Source of the DNA: Anaspis maculata | Lineage: Eukaryota > Arthropoda > Insecta > Coleoptera > Scraptiidae | Length of the DNA stretch: 64,000 nucleotides | Assembly: GCA_949128115.1 (NCBI GenBank) | Contig: OX421964.1 | Location: forward strand, 16,020,892 to 16,084,891 | Direction of reading: 5' to 3' | Shown here: in pieces, positions 1 through 12,690 of the stretch | How the letters are laid out: every line of letters starts with the position of its first letter | How positions within the stretch are numbered: the stretch's first letter is position 1 | Notes under the pieces: model-generated | The model's database searches: none | The model's input: the letters and a program-made list of their open reading frames with translations, nothing else | What the model was told of the DNA's origin: nothing | Position numbers and translations under genes: made by a program

Positions 1-227
1 GCATCTGTGTGTCAAATTTCAATTCTATATTTTCAATTTAGAGCTTGGGCAGACAAACCCAGACCCAATGTGCCACCTGAGGGCTTCCGATCAAAATCAT
101 CCACCCAAAGTCTAATCAGAACATTCCAGGCTGAACTTAGGCCTCCGTACCTGATTTCGATTTGATCGGATCAATAATTCGGTAATTATCGTGACAGAAC
201 CGCTTAATTTGTACGATCGCATGAGTG
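1..227. other. Unassigned sequence
   Basis: I see no coding signal, terminal repeat or recognisable element here. Confidence 0.5.
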
Positions 228-1480
<1,253 letters not shown>

Positions 1481-1544
1481 CTTTTTTTCTGCACGATTAC
1501 AATACTTTCCCTCCGTGTTCGTGGGTGGGCCGGGAAAGTAAAAA

Positions 1545-1607
1545 GGTACCAAAAATGATTTTCACTAATTCACTTTTTCATGTCTACGAGAAATCATTTT
1601 TGGTACC
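1545..1607. repeat. Short inverted repeat (hairpin)
   Basis: 17-bp arms beginning GGTACCAAAAATGATTT at 1545-1561 and its exact complement at 1591-1607, with a loop of about 29 bp. Possibly a MITE end pair or a cruciform-forming site; no function is assigned. Confidence 0.8.
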
Positions 1608-2547
1608 CATTTTTTTGAAAACAGAAAGTTCAAATTTGGCATACGACTTTCTTGGGGAAAGATGCATTGTCGATGCTATCTAGTTTTCGAGTTTTCAAAA
1701 ATCAAAATCAAAAATTTTAAATTTTTTTTGGAAATCCCCAAGATTTGATAGCAATGCCCGTACATTTTTTTTGGAGGAGTTTTCACTTTGCGAAAAAATA
1801 AAATAAGACCGGTTCCCGTCAACAACTTCTTTAGTCGAATCAGAAACCCCTTAAAGCTAATTAAAGAAGTTTTATCGCGGGTACTGTTTTGTAAAAATGG
1901 AACGTTCAGCAAGCCAAGAGCTGGCAGACATGCACTTCGTGTATGGCTTCTGTAATGGTCGTGCCTGGCCTGTCACCTCTCTCGATTAATTTTTCCCAAA
2001 CATAGTAGTCGTGTTCCATGGCATACGCTCAATTTTTATTTTTTTGTTGTAATTTTTCTTATGAATTTTTGTAGGGTAAGTTTCAAATCGATTTTACTCG
2101 AGAACGGTGCTTCCTATCGAAGTTGAACAAGGGGACATTTTTAATGCAAAATGCTTTGGAGTTTTATAATTTTACACTAAAGTTGCAAAAAACGGCACTT
2201 CAAAAAGTTGGAGTGATTTTACCCCCCACCCTCCCCAGTCTGACCCATTTCTGGATGGAATTTGAAGATTGTTATCAATGCATATTATTAGACATAAAAA
2301 GATTGGCCGATGTGCAAAATTTTATGATTCTGCTGTTAACAGTTTCGCAGATATTGAATGAAAACCATCTCTAGGGTACCACTTATAGAGGGCTGTAGCT
2401 CGCTTATGAAGCATTTTTCGACCTATGTTTATGGGAACTTTTTTTCTTAGTTTGGGTCGCAGAATCTGCTGGTGAAGTATTGCACGCTAACTATGGGACA
2501 CCCTGTATAATACAAATCAATGCTGGTTTATCTGTCAATATGGCTTC
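1608..2547. other. Unassigned AT-rich sequence
   Basis: No gene is recognised. The only familiar mark is the CACCCTGTATAATAC string near 2502, the terminal signature common to several MITEs in this window, without an identifiable partner end. Confidence 0.5.
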
Positions 2548-2569
2548 ATACTAAACTTGAGAGACAAGG

Positions 2570-3500
2570 GGCTCGATAGGGCTCCGAATATCATATTAAG
2601 ACACAAGGTGCTTACTACTGCTCTGAAAGCCAGGAAAAGATGAGAGGGGGCTCAGCAGAGGCTGGAAAGACGTTGAAATAAACAAGGGGGCCCAATGGAG
2701 TTCGGGACATACAAGAAAGCATCAACAACAGGGGGCTTGCTGGAACTCTGATAGCCAGGAGAAAACACAAGGCGACTCACGGGTGCTCCAAACTATACCT
2801 ACGGACCCAAGAGGGTGCGACAAGGCTCAGAATGCCACGACAAAATGCAACGAGGCTCAGGAAGACGTCAAAGAATATTGAAGACAAAAGGGGGCCCGAT
2901 GGAACTTTATATAACAAATAAAGGCAAAAGGGGGCTGACTGGTACTCTGGAAGCCAATAAAAACAGAAGTGGGCTAATCAGGGTCCCATACTTGACTTAA
3001 AGACACGAGGGGGTCGATAGGACCCCGAATATTACATAAACGCACAAGGTGCTTATACAGTATGTTCATTAAAAAATCCCATAATGGGAGGCCGTGGATC
3101 GATGATAACCTGGCCGTTTTCGGATCGAATGGCCTGCGTCACAGCCTCCCTTTATTGAAGTTTTTATTGAACATACGGTACTACTGCCCCAAAAACGAAT
3201 GGTTGGGGGCTCGCCGAGCTTCAAAAGACGTTGATACAACAAGGGGGGCCTGGAGCTCTGAATAACACAAGAAGACAGAAGGGACCTACTGTAATTTTCA
3301 TAGCAAAAAAAAAACATAAAGAGGCTCACTAGGGCTCTAAACTACACTTGCGGGCACAAGAAGGTCCGATAGAGCTCCGTATATCACATGAAGGCAAAAG
3401 AGGGCTTGGCGGAATTCTGGAAGCCATTAAGCACTCAAGGGAGCTCATCAGGGCTCCAAATTATACTGAAGACACCACGGGGCCCAATTTAGGACCAAAT
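2570..3500 (+). repeat. 40-bp divergent minisatellite, block 1
   Basis: Contiguous monomers of about 40 bp, each with a G-run core (roughly ACAAGGGGGCYC) followed about 10 bases later by GGGCTCC or a relative. Six monomer types recur in a fixed order: a CCGATAGGG type, a GGTGCTTACTACTGC type, a CTCAGCAGGGCTTC type with GACGTTGAA, a CCCAATGGAGCTC type, a CTTACTGGAATTCTG type, and a CTAATTAGGGCTCC type. This gives a higher-order unit near 240 bp. It is not coding: frames are short and change between units. Confidence 0.85.
3056..3180. mobile_element. 125-bp Tc1/mariner-type MITE
   Basis: The ends are near-perfect inverted repeats (TACAGTATGTTCATTAAAAA against TACCGTATGTTCAATAAAAA read from the other end). 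The inverted duplicate at about 11920 carries the uninterrupted site GGTGCTTACTACTGCCCC, so the insertion is directly demonstrated. The flanking TA fits a TA target duplication. Confidence 0.85.
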
Positions 3501-4001
3501 ATACAGAGTGATTTATAAGTGACCTTACATAGGCTAATGGGAGAAACAGGACTTAGAGGCGAGTCAGGCTCCACAGAAGCAATTTTGTTTTCTCTATTGG
3601 TTACGAAGATACAGGGTGCGTTTTGTGTGTTTCGTATGAAATTTTGAACAGCAATATTTCCGAAATGGCTAGAGATATTGTGTTGAAATTTACCAGTAAT
3701 ATTTGTCAGTTGGAACTTATCTAGAAGCCATACCGGGTAAGTCAAAACCCAGGGCCGGGCTAGAAGAAATGTGCCTCTTTGTTATTCGATCAAGAAATTT
3801 TCTAACCGCTTTTCTGAAAAACTGATGCTATCGGATTCAAATAGCTAAGGAAAAATGCTTCAAACATCACTCATCAATCAATCATTTAGATGGCACACTT
3901 AAACCGTTTCGACGTTTCATTGTTTGACCGCCAGTTTCACAAAAAAGATGATCAGCGATCATGGCTGATTGCAGATTATTTGAACTTTTTCCTGCTAAAT
4001 G

Positions 4002-5529
4002 CTATAGGCCAGGCGGTAGGTCATTCTGGATAGAAAAAATTCCGACCAAATCTTTTATGGTGTCAAACTCTTCGTAAGGTCAGTAGGTACCTACCACTGA
4101 GTTTCCGCCCAAAAACGAGTTGTGCTGACTCCTCCACATCTGCCCAAAGGTAAAGGATGTCTTCAAGGTGCAAAAAGACCTGTTAAACTCCCGTACTTTC
4201 TTATTTTATTTGCCTCAATGCAAACTTACAACTCTAACGCAAACATTGGAAGCATTTGTCATCATCTCTGTGCCAGTCTTAATGTTGAAAAAAAAGATTT
4301 CTTTGTGCGGGTCAGATAAATCACATTTAATTGTTTTTCCACACAAGAAAACGATGAAGCAACATGTATTTTGGATGTTTTCCAATAACTTGTACTCACT
4401 GAGCCCATTGATGGCGTTAAAATTTCAATAACAGCATTTTTGAAGATGTTGCCCGTAAAGAAGTGAATAATTTTCACCCGCCTGTTCAGCAGGAGTTTTT
4501 TCAATTTTACCAAACACCGTTCTCAAAAATTTTATAGGAAATGACAAGCTGGAACTGTTTTCTAATGATATTATATCTGGCCCAACCGCGACACGCTTTT
4601 TGAAAGTGTAGGAAACTGATTTCTTTCGAGCGGATCTATTTTACCCGCGTGCAGTCATGCCTACTTGACATAGACCGGACTGATTACACAAGCTTGGAAA
4701 TGTACTCTCTTCCAGCTTTGAAACACGATCATCAATGATAAAATTATGTATGATTTCTTCATAAATCAATGTACAAAGTCTCAATAATAATTGTCGCGTT
4801 TTAAAGCTGGAAAAGAGTACATTTCCAAGCTCGTGTGATCAGTCCGGTCTATGTCAAGTAGGCACGGCCGCACACGGGTGAAACAGGACCTCTCGAAAAG
4901 AAAACAGTTTTTTAGACTTTAAGGTGCGTGCCGCGGTTAAGCCAGGCACGATATCGTTAGAGAAGAGTTTGAGCTTTTCATTTCTTATAAAATTTTCGCA
5001 AACGGTGTTTGATAAAATTGAAAAAATTGCTGCTGAACAGACGGGTGAAAATTTTTCTCTTTTTTGCTGACAACATCTTCAAAAATGCTGTTATTGAAAT
5101 TTTAACGCCATCAATGGGCTCAATGAGTACAAGTTATTAGAAAACATCCAAAATACATGTTGCTTCATCGTTTTCTTGTGTGGAAAAACAATTAAATGTG
5201 ATTCATCTGACCCGCACAAAGAAATCTTTTTTTTCAACAGTAAGACTGGCACAAAAATGATGACAAATGCTTCCAATGTTTGCGTTAGAGCTGTAAGTTT
5301 GCATTGAGGCAAATAAAATGAAAAAGTACGGGAGTTTAACAGATCTTTCTGCACCTTGAAGACATCCTTTACCTTTGGGCAGATGTGGAGGAATCAGCAC
5401 AACTCGTTTTTGGGCGGAAACTCAGTGGTAGGTACCTGCTGACCTTACAAAGAGTTTGACACCATAAAAGCTTTGGTCGGAGTTTTTTCCAGATTGTAGT
5501 GATTTTACCGACATACCGCCTGGCCTACT
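4002..5529. mobile_element. Foldback element 1, 1.53-kb palindrome
   Basis: Left arm 4002-4726 and right arm 4797-5529 are inverted copies separated by about 70 bp. Landmarks include CTATAGGCCAGGCGG against CCGCCTGGCCTAC at the outer ends, the GGTAGGTACCTACCACTGAG region, and the CATAGACCGGACTGAT block near the centre. Mirrored 87-aa and 65-aa ORFs occur in each arm because the DNA is palindromic; they are not genes. It interrupts the left arm of the larger inverted duplication. No transposase is seen; class unknown. Confidence 0.85.
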
Positions 5530-5677
5530 AGGCAATTACCCACAAAAAATGCCTGAAATCTGTACTAGACCCATCATCTTTCCATTATTGAGGGATAAAC
5601 CAGCATTTCCATTGATCAAAATTGCGAATCAACTAATCTCGTATTATCTGTTTTGTGGAACCCACGGTGAGTGATTA

Positions 5678-5778
5678 ACATTAATTTTTCAGCTTGTCTC
5701 TGCGTAATAGGAGGGCTTGGTTGAAAGAAAAATTCCATAGCCGAAGATTTTTTCACGACCAAATTGAGTCTAATTTTC
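5678..5778 (+). repeat. Inner segment of inverted duplication 1, left side
   Basis: Matches 11005-11105 in inverse orientation (shared AGCTTGTCTCTGCG and CCATAGCCGAAGATTTT), showing that the arms continue past the foldback insertion. Confidence 0.8.
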
Positions 5779-6869
5779 CCGAATCCCGGGATTGGATTCC
5801 CTATCCGCACACTTGTTGGACCGGAGCTTTTCTTTTAGTATGTTGTTCAGCATTGGTCAAAGGCCGTTTGTGCAAAATTTCAAAAGGGACATTATTTTAT
5901 TTTAAGGTTCGACCAAATTGCCTAAAATGCCTGGGCTAATAACTGATATACGGCGTCTCAAAATTCGTTTCCTCGCCTCAAAGTCTGAAGCGCTTTATGG
6001 AAATGCTCAAAGTGTCCGAAAAATATTGACGAAGTAATGAATTTCGAATTTTTTGACATAGTAGGTCGAAGTAGCTTTATGAGGCCCTTCGAGCCTTTTA
6101 ATTTCGTAATTCAAAAAGATTCAGGCTGAATGTATCAAAAGTATCTACCGGTGCATGTGTATTCAATAGTTGCCTTATACAGAATACAGAGCGAGTAAGA
6201 AGCCTCAAAAATTATTTTTCTTGAGAAATGCAGCAAAACCATTGAGTTGGTCCCTTACTAATCGATGTAGACTAGAAGATAACACGGTAAGATGTCAGGG
6301 AAACTTTTTTGGATGGAATTTTTGAGAGAAAATGTATCTGTCAGTTTTTTGGCACACCCTGCTGATGTTTGGGAATGGAAATCTAATACGCACCCAGTAG
6401 TTGATATTTATTGTTCAAGTTTCTGCCACCAACAGGTTATACCTACATCAAATCTTTGGAATATAACTAAACTAGAATACTAGGAAAACTCGAAAGATCT
6501 CTCTTCGACCCTTCATATCTTCAAAACTAAAAGATCAGATTTTTTCAATATTTTTCTGACACTTCTGAAGCTTTTCTCTGAACAGGCCTGAGCTCTGTGG
6601 GCGGGAGTTTCGACTCAACTTGTACATTTCAGTCTATATATTTACTTATTCCCAAATGCTTATGCAAATAATTAATACGTACTTCCATGAAATTTATGAT
6701 GGAGTTATATACATCTAACTGAGACTCCTCACGGAACTCTACGTTTCATACCTATTTCTGCGAAAGAGTTCTGATGATGGATAAATAACAATAAACTACG
6801 GTTATAGTCTTGAGTATAGTTACTCTTATACCTATATGGCTGGAAACGAGTTCACGGGCATGCAAATCA
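5779..6869. other. Unassigned; contains a dispersed fragment
   Basis: 5850-5943 recurs inverted at 13862-13958 (shared AAAGGCCGTTTGTGCAAAAT and AAAATGCCTGGGCT). The remainder, to the hAT target duplication at 6870, shows no gene or recognised repeat. Confidence 0.55.
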
Positions 6870-6938
6870 AATGGGACCAGTGGCGCCGAATAGACCTTTT
6901 TTTGTGGCGCTCGCCATACCTCAAAATGAGGGGGGGGT

Positions 6939-7014
6939 CTGGAGAGGAAAAAAAGGAAAAGAAGAAACAAAAAAAGAAAAGAGGAAAGAGGGAGAAAAAG
7001 AAGAGGAAGAGAGA
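6939..7014 (+). repeat. Homopurine tract
   Basis: About 76 bases of A and G on the plus strand with a single pyrimidine interruption, inside the hAT element. It explains the Lys/Glu-rich and Phe-rich ORFs overlapping it, which are not genes. Confidence 0.9.
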
Positions 7015-7623
7015 TTTACCCAGCAAATCATTAGATATTAGGATTATTAGGTACACTGAATCCGAATGAATGTTTGTAGGTATAGACAATACAAATACAG
7101 AAGACCATATGTTATCACCACCGTCGTCACGGATATTGGGGCATCAAAAATCAGCCAACCTTTTTTTGAATGATGGACTCGCCTGGTTCCTACGCAACCG
7201 TAAAAATCCATGACGACTATGGTCTTTTCTATTTGTATTGTCTATATGCATCAACTTATGTTGGAAACTAGCAGCAAAAATTAAAACTAAACTCCAACTC
7301 CAACTAATAATCCAGCCATCTGATTGGTAAATTTTGACTTGCTGTTCCGAATCAACCAATCTGGTGCCAAACTTCTTAGTTGGAGTTAGAGTTTAGTTTT
7401 AATTGTTGCTGCATGTTTCCAGCATTACTTTGTGTAGTGAATTTGGTCAAAATTCCGTGTTTGAAATTGGAGTTATAACCAAAAAACCATTTCCAAAACT
7501 CAACTTTGAAAGCCTCTTTCTCCGTTATAATGCGTTTCCGATATTAATTTTCTCCAGAAAGTCAATTTATTTTTTGATGCTCTACCATCTCCTAGAATAT
7601 TGACAAAAAAAGTGTAACACCCT

Positions 7624-7856
7624 CAGGGGCGGCGGAACCGGGGGGGGGGGTGCAAGGGGGGTCATGGCCTCCCCCAATCCTAGTCTTGAGGGGGCCTGGC
7701 CCCTTCAATTTTCTCGATAAAGAATTTTTCTGCATGTTAAAAAAGATGATCACGCCCCTTTTCTGAAAAAATTTCGCCTGCGGCGCTTCTCGCTTCGCTC
7801 GCACTTCTTTCTTCTGACTTGTGCCTCCCAATAATTATATTCTTCCGCCGCCCCTG
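7624..7856. mobile_element. hAT-type MITE nested in the larger hAT
   Basis: Perfect 14-bp terminal repeats CAGGGGCGGCGGAA and TTCCGCCGCCCCTG enclose 233 bp. Flanking octamers AACACCCT and AGCACCCT match at 7 of 8 positions. An alternative reading adds CT/AG to the ends with a 4-bp CACC duplication. Internal G-run and C-rich text are part of the element. Confidence 0.85.
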
Positions 7857-8475
7857 AGCACCCTGTATAAAATAATAATTCCTCAGCACTCTAGACTAGA
7901 GGCAAAAGAGTTTTGATCATACGGACTTCAACAGGCAACTAACTGGACTAGGAAAATCTCACGATCTTATGATCTCACAAAAAACTTTCGACTCTTGTGT
8001 CTAGCTACATTGCGCTACACTGTACACTACACCCTATTTATTAGTTTATTACTCTTGATAGAACTGGGACCCAATTTAACAAGAGGGTCTTACCTACTTC
8101 TTCCCACAAACTACGCAGCAATATTTTCTGCCACAGTTCTTAAACTTGAAATTTAGCCCATGTCATCTAGGTGGGTTGTACATGAATTATTTCGCTCCCA
8201 ACTGCTCCTAGAAGAGGTATTTTTAAGAATTTCGAAAATTTCTAAATTTGAAAATATAATGAAATCTATGGACAATTTGGTCAGCAGCTTCCCTTTTTTG
8301 GCTTATTATTGTTAATATTATAATTATTATTCCGATTTTTTTTTGCCTTCGGCGCTAACTGCATAAGGGGCTCTTGGGCCCACCGGCCCGACCGTAGCGT
8401 GGCAATAGGGGGGGGGGGTCTAAAATTTTCTTCGCCATAGTAACTTTTCATGAGTTCGGCGCCACTGAATGGGAC

Positions 8476-10548
8476 GGCATAAGTAGGTACCCTACCTACT
8501 ATAAAAGCGCGTTGGAGTTTCCAGTGTGAGTTGAATTATGAGTTTTCAGGGATCATAAAGAAGCAAGGGCACGGAGGCAGTTTTGTATGAGATACAGGGT
8601 GCGCCATCTGAAATGAGTGGACTAGTCACGCTCGCATGGAAGGTGTCACAAGTTCTCAAAAAAGTACTAGTATTAGATGTAGGTATTCCAATGAATAATT
8701 CTGACCTGAAGTAGGATTAAACATCATACAACAACAAATTTGAAAAATATCGAAGCGACCAAAAAAATGTGATTTTTGTTATACACTCTAAAAATGTGTC
8801 AATTACTTTTGTGACCAAAGTAACGATTGTCTATAATTTTGAAATTTGTGAGCTTATGACACATGAGACGGTACACCCGTATGTTTACGCATGCCTAAGA
8901 AGGAGCTCATGTCAATCAAGCAACGTTATCCTTGGCACTTAAATGTCAATCTGAAAATACTCCGTTCCGTTCCTTATAATGCTGAACATTAATTACGGTG
9001 CTTGTAAATAAGTCTCAACTCGCAAACATTAATTACTCGCTGGGACTGATGTTGAGCCATCGCGACTCGCAGAAGTGTTAGCGAATATAAATGGCGATAA
9101 ATCAGCCAAGTGGAGCCACCAAATCGCATTAGATGCGATATAAATCTATCACGGTTTGGCATGCCATCACAGACGAGGGGTATTTTAATTCTGTACGCAA
9201 ATAAACAATTGTTAACATTTAACCAGGAACGTCTTGCATGCCAAACGGTTCCAAGATAGAAAATGGAGCACGTGCGTGATAGTATAGCAGGCATATAAAG
9301 TATAAAATGCGTGAGTACAGATTGATGTTTTTAGTTAATTCATTCAAATTTGTCCTTATGGGCAAAGTCAAGGATGCAGTGAATGTAAATTCAAAGCAAT
9401 CAAGATAAGTTTTACGCTGGAAGCTGTATAAAAATCAATTACTTGAATCGTAAAATTGGCATTAACATTTTTATAGTACGACTATCGTTACCCGGCTATA
9501 AGCGTTCGATAAGTTTAATGGGCTTTATAATAATGCGTATGCAACGAGCAGTAAACAATAAATTGCTTAGAATTTCAATTTTCTCTGATGTTTTGATCTT
9601 ATGTTTTCACCAATTTTTACTTCGGAATATTTCGTATTGAGAGATTCAAAAGTTATTGAAAAAGTAGCAACTAGGTCGTGTTCAGAAAAATATGAAAATG
9701 CTTTGGGGCCCCCAACAAAACTCATCAAGGTTCTGCCACTCGCTGACATAGTTTTGGAACTGGGTTTTTTCAACCGCAACGTTTCGTTTGCTGAGGCAAA
9801 TCAAAACGAAAACTCGATCAGCAATGACTGTTGAGCAAAAAGTATACATTAGTGCAACGTAGATAAATTACATAAATATACACAAATTTAAGCAAATCCA
9901 AAACTAATGCATCATGCATGCGACCATCGGTATGTAGGGATCACCCTATTCTGGTCCTACAATTAACATTTCCAAATTATTATCAAAACGTTACACAAAG
10001 AGATTTACTGAAAATATCACTGCGGTAAGGAACCAAAAGATTTCTCTCCTTCGGACCCTCTGGATCGATCTCCTTGCATGCTCTGCTTATGAACAGCTCT
10101 AGGACAAAGCTGTATAAATCCGCAAATGCTCAAAATAAGGGCACCCAATACATTTCCTTTTTGACATGAATGGCTGTTGCTTCTGTTGCTTCTGCAAAAT
10201 TAGACTTTGGAAAATCAAACCAGACTAATATGAGGTAGGTATAGCTAAAAATCCCTGTACCCACAAAGTACTGAAGTGGAAAATTCGATAAAGAAAAAAA
10301 GTCACTTTTCTATTGGCATATAAAATAATAAGTAGTGTTATCAATTTGCGTTGGACTTCATTAAACAGACAAAAAATGCTTAAACACACGGTAATTAATA
10401 TTGCGTGCTACTAATTTGCAAGTCACATGAATTGTTTGTGCGACAATAAAGCTTTTGGCGAAACCACTGCCAGGCCGCTCTATCCGCAAGAGCTCTAGAA
10501 ATATACGAATATCTATTCCGGTAAGCTCCCGGTGACGCATAGCTCCTC
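8476..10548. other. Unassigned, largely unique sequence
   Basis: No gene is supported. 8990-9560 is AT-rich with several TTAATTA/TAATTAC-type homeodomain-like words and looks unlike the repeats around it, so it may be regulatory or merely unique intergenic DNA. A TATAAAAG at 8500 lacks a correctly spaced initiator. Confidence 0.45.
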
Positions 10549-10640
10549 CGCCATTTGTACAGGCGTGTGTCTTATTCGCGCGTCGTGGTCTCCAGTCAGT
10601 GACTAGAGAAGTCGACAGCTTGAGAACTGTACAAATGGCG
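10549..10640. repeat. Small inverted-repeat element
   Basis: Perfect 13-bp arms CGCCATTTGTACA (10549-10561) and TGTACAAATGGCG (10628-10640) around about 66 bp. Size and arms fit a small MITE; no target duplication is evident. Confidence 0.55.
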
Positions 10641-10913
10641 ACAAATGTACTTCATTTTAAGGTCGTTATCTCAGCCTCATATCTTAGCAGTGGATAGTTT
10701 TTCGGATTATGGTCCCATGTTCTTCGATTTACACAAGATTGAGAAAATTTAATTACCAAAAATAACCTAACCTTACAATAACATTACCTGGTTTTGGTAT
10801 CAGAACGCAACAACCCAAAGACCAGGGCTCTAACAAATAGGGAATCTTGAGGATCAACCCAATAATGAGTGAGGCCACCTGTCGCGTCGTCCTCATTACC
10901 TCTTGACATGATA

Positions 10914-10985
10914 TAGAATAGAATAGAACAGAAAAGAATAGAATGGATTTATTCCCCAACAGGCAAGGCCATTTTTCTTCATGAC
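10914..10985 (-). mobile_element. 5'-truncated LINE 3' end
   Basis: On the minus strand the sequence runs through GGGGAATAAATCCATTC into a TATTC-rich tail, like the 3' end of the intact LINE in this window (AATAAA followed by a short tandem tail). Only about 70 bp remain. Confidence 0.45.
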
Positions 10986-11004
10986 AAATTCGAGAGTGAA
11001 GCAG

Positions 11005-11105
11005 AAAATTAGACTCGATTTGATCGTGAGAAAATCTTCGGCTATGGAATTTTTCTTTCAACCAACCCCTTCTATTCCGCAGAGACAAGCTGAAAAATTG
11101 ATGTA
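11005..11105 (-). repeat. Inner segment of inverted duplication 1, right side
   Basis: Inverse partner of 5678-5778. Confidence 0.8.
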
Positions 11106-11186
11106 AATGAATTCAATTAAACAATGAGTCGATTATGTCCGGTCGAAAATGGAAACTTACCCACAAATTTCACTTTCAATTTTATT

Positions 11187-12435
11187 GTCGAAACGGTTTA
11201 GGTGTGCCATCTAAATTGTGGAGTGATTTTTCAAGCAATTTTCCTTGGTTATTCGAATCCGTTAGCATCAGTTTTTCAGAAAAACGGTTAGATAAAGTAC
11301 TTCTTGATCGAATAACAAAGAGGCACATTTCTTCTAGCCCGGCCCTGGGCTTTGGCTCACCCGGTATGGCTCCTGGATAAGTTCCAACTGAGAAATATTA
11401 CTGGTAAATTTCAACACAATATCTCCGGCCATTACGGAATTATTGCTGTTCAAAATTTCATACGAAACACACAAAATACCCTGTATCTTCTTAACCAAGA
11501 GAGAAAACAAAATTTCTTCTGTGGATCCTGACTCGCCTCCAAGTCCAGTCTCTCCCATCAGCCTATGTAAGGTCACTCATCAATCACTCTGTATATTTGG
11601 TCCTAAACTGGGCCCCGTGGTGTCTTCTAGTATAATTTGGAACCCTAATGAGCTCCCTTGTGTGCTTAATGGCTTCTAGAATTTCGCTAAGCCCTTTTGT
11701 TGCCTTCATGTGATAGACGGAGGCCTATCGGACTTCCTTGTGTCCGCAAGTGTAGTTTGAAGCCCCAGTGAGCCTCCCTATGTTTTTTTTATTGGCTATG
11801 AAAATTACAGTAGGTCCCTTTTGTCTTCTTGTGTTACCTAGTGCTCCATTGGGCCCCCTTGTTTCATCAACGTTTTTTGAAGCTCTACTGAGCCCCATAC
11901 CGTTCGTTTTTGGGGCAGTAGTAAGCACCTTACGCGTTCATGTGATCTTCGGGGCCCTATCAGGCCCCTTTGTGTCTTTAAGTGTTGCATAGAACCCTAA
12001 TTAGCCCACTTGTGTTTTTATTGGCTTCCAGAGTACCAGTCAGCCCCCTTTTGCCTTTATTTGTTATATATAAAGTTCCATTGGGCCCCCTTTTGTCTTC
12101 AATATTCTTTGACGTCTTACCGAGCCTCGTTGCATTTTGTCGTGGAATTCTGAGCCTTGTCGGACCCTCTTGGGTCCGTAGGTGTAGTTTGGAGCCCCCG
12201 TGAGTCCCCTTGTGTTTTTTCCTGGCTATCCAGAGTTCCAGCAAGCCCCCTGTTGTTGATGCCTTCTTGTGCGTCCCAAACTCCATTGGGCCCCCTTGTT
12301 TATTTCAACGTCTGTTTAAGCTCTGCTGAGCCCCCTCTCATCTTTTTTTGGCTTTTAGAGCAGTAGTAAGCACCTTGTATCTTCATATGGTATTCGCGGA
12401 GCCCTATCGAGCCCCTTGTCTCTCAAGTTTAGTAT
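11187..12435 (-). repeat. Right arm of giant inverted duplication 1
   Basis: Reverse complement of 2548-3913. It preserves the empty site for the 125-bp MITE of the left arm. Short ORFs on both strands are by-products of the minisatellite. Confidence 0.85.
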
Positions 12436-12690
12436 AGAGTCATGATTAGCCCACCTGGGCTATTAGCTTTCAGAGTAGCAGTAAGCCTACTTTGCCTCCA
12501 CTTGTTATATGGAGCTCAATTAGGCCCCCTTGTGTCTTTAATATCATTCGTAGCCTTGCTGAGCCCCCATGCATTTTTTCGTGGCTTTCGGAACTTTATC
12601 GGACGCCGTAGTATTTGATAATGTTTTTTTGGAGCCCTTTATCGAGCCTCCTTGTGACTTCATGTGTAATAAGCCCCCTTACGTTCCGAG
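11600..12690 (-). repeat. 40-bp divergent minisatellite, block 2
   Basis: Same 40-bp monomer family as block 1 on the opposite strand (C-runs followed by GAGCCC/GGAGCTC-type words on plus). Monomers continue about 250 bp beyond the end of the arm homology, to about 12690. Confidence 0.85.

Larger units (their letters stand above)
2548..3913 (+). repeat. Left arm of giant inverted duplication 1
   Basis: Reading this arm forward and 11187-12435 in reverse complement gives the same sequence almost throughout, including minisatellite monomers in the same order and the roughly 400-bp segment that follows them (the 3530-3913 part with CAGGGCCGGGCTAGAAG near 3751). The arm is interrupted by a 125-bp insertion at 3056-3180 that the right arm lacks. 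The arm relationship resumes at 5678-5778 against 11005-11105, after the foldback insertion. Confidence 0.85.
6878..8467. mobile_element. Non-autonomous hAT-type element, 1.59 kb
   Basis: Terminal inverted repeat CAGTGGCGCCGAA at 6878 and TTCGGCGCCACTG ending at 8467, flanked by a perfect 8-bp target duplication AATGGGAC (6870-6877 and 8468-8475). CAGTGGCGCC-type ends with 8-bp duplications are diagnostic of hAT transposons. No transposase frame remains; the interior holds a purine tract, unclassified AT-rich DNA and a nested MITE. Confidence 0.9.

Noticed and set aside
2570..3500. CRISPR-like array of repeats and spacers
   Set aside because: Monomers are contiguous with no unique spacers, each monomer is itself variable, and the genome is eukaryotic.
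4122..5400. Paired 87-aa and 65-aa ORFs on opposite strands
   Set aside because: Mirror images produced by the palindrome; they lack conservation of a plausible protein.
8500..8525. Second TATA promoter
   Set aside because: The nearest initiator-like word is about 23 bp away, too close, with no other support.
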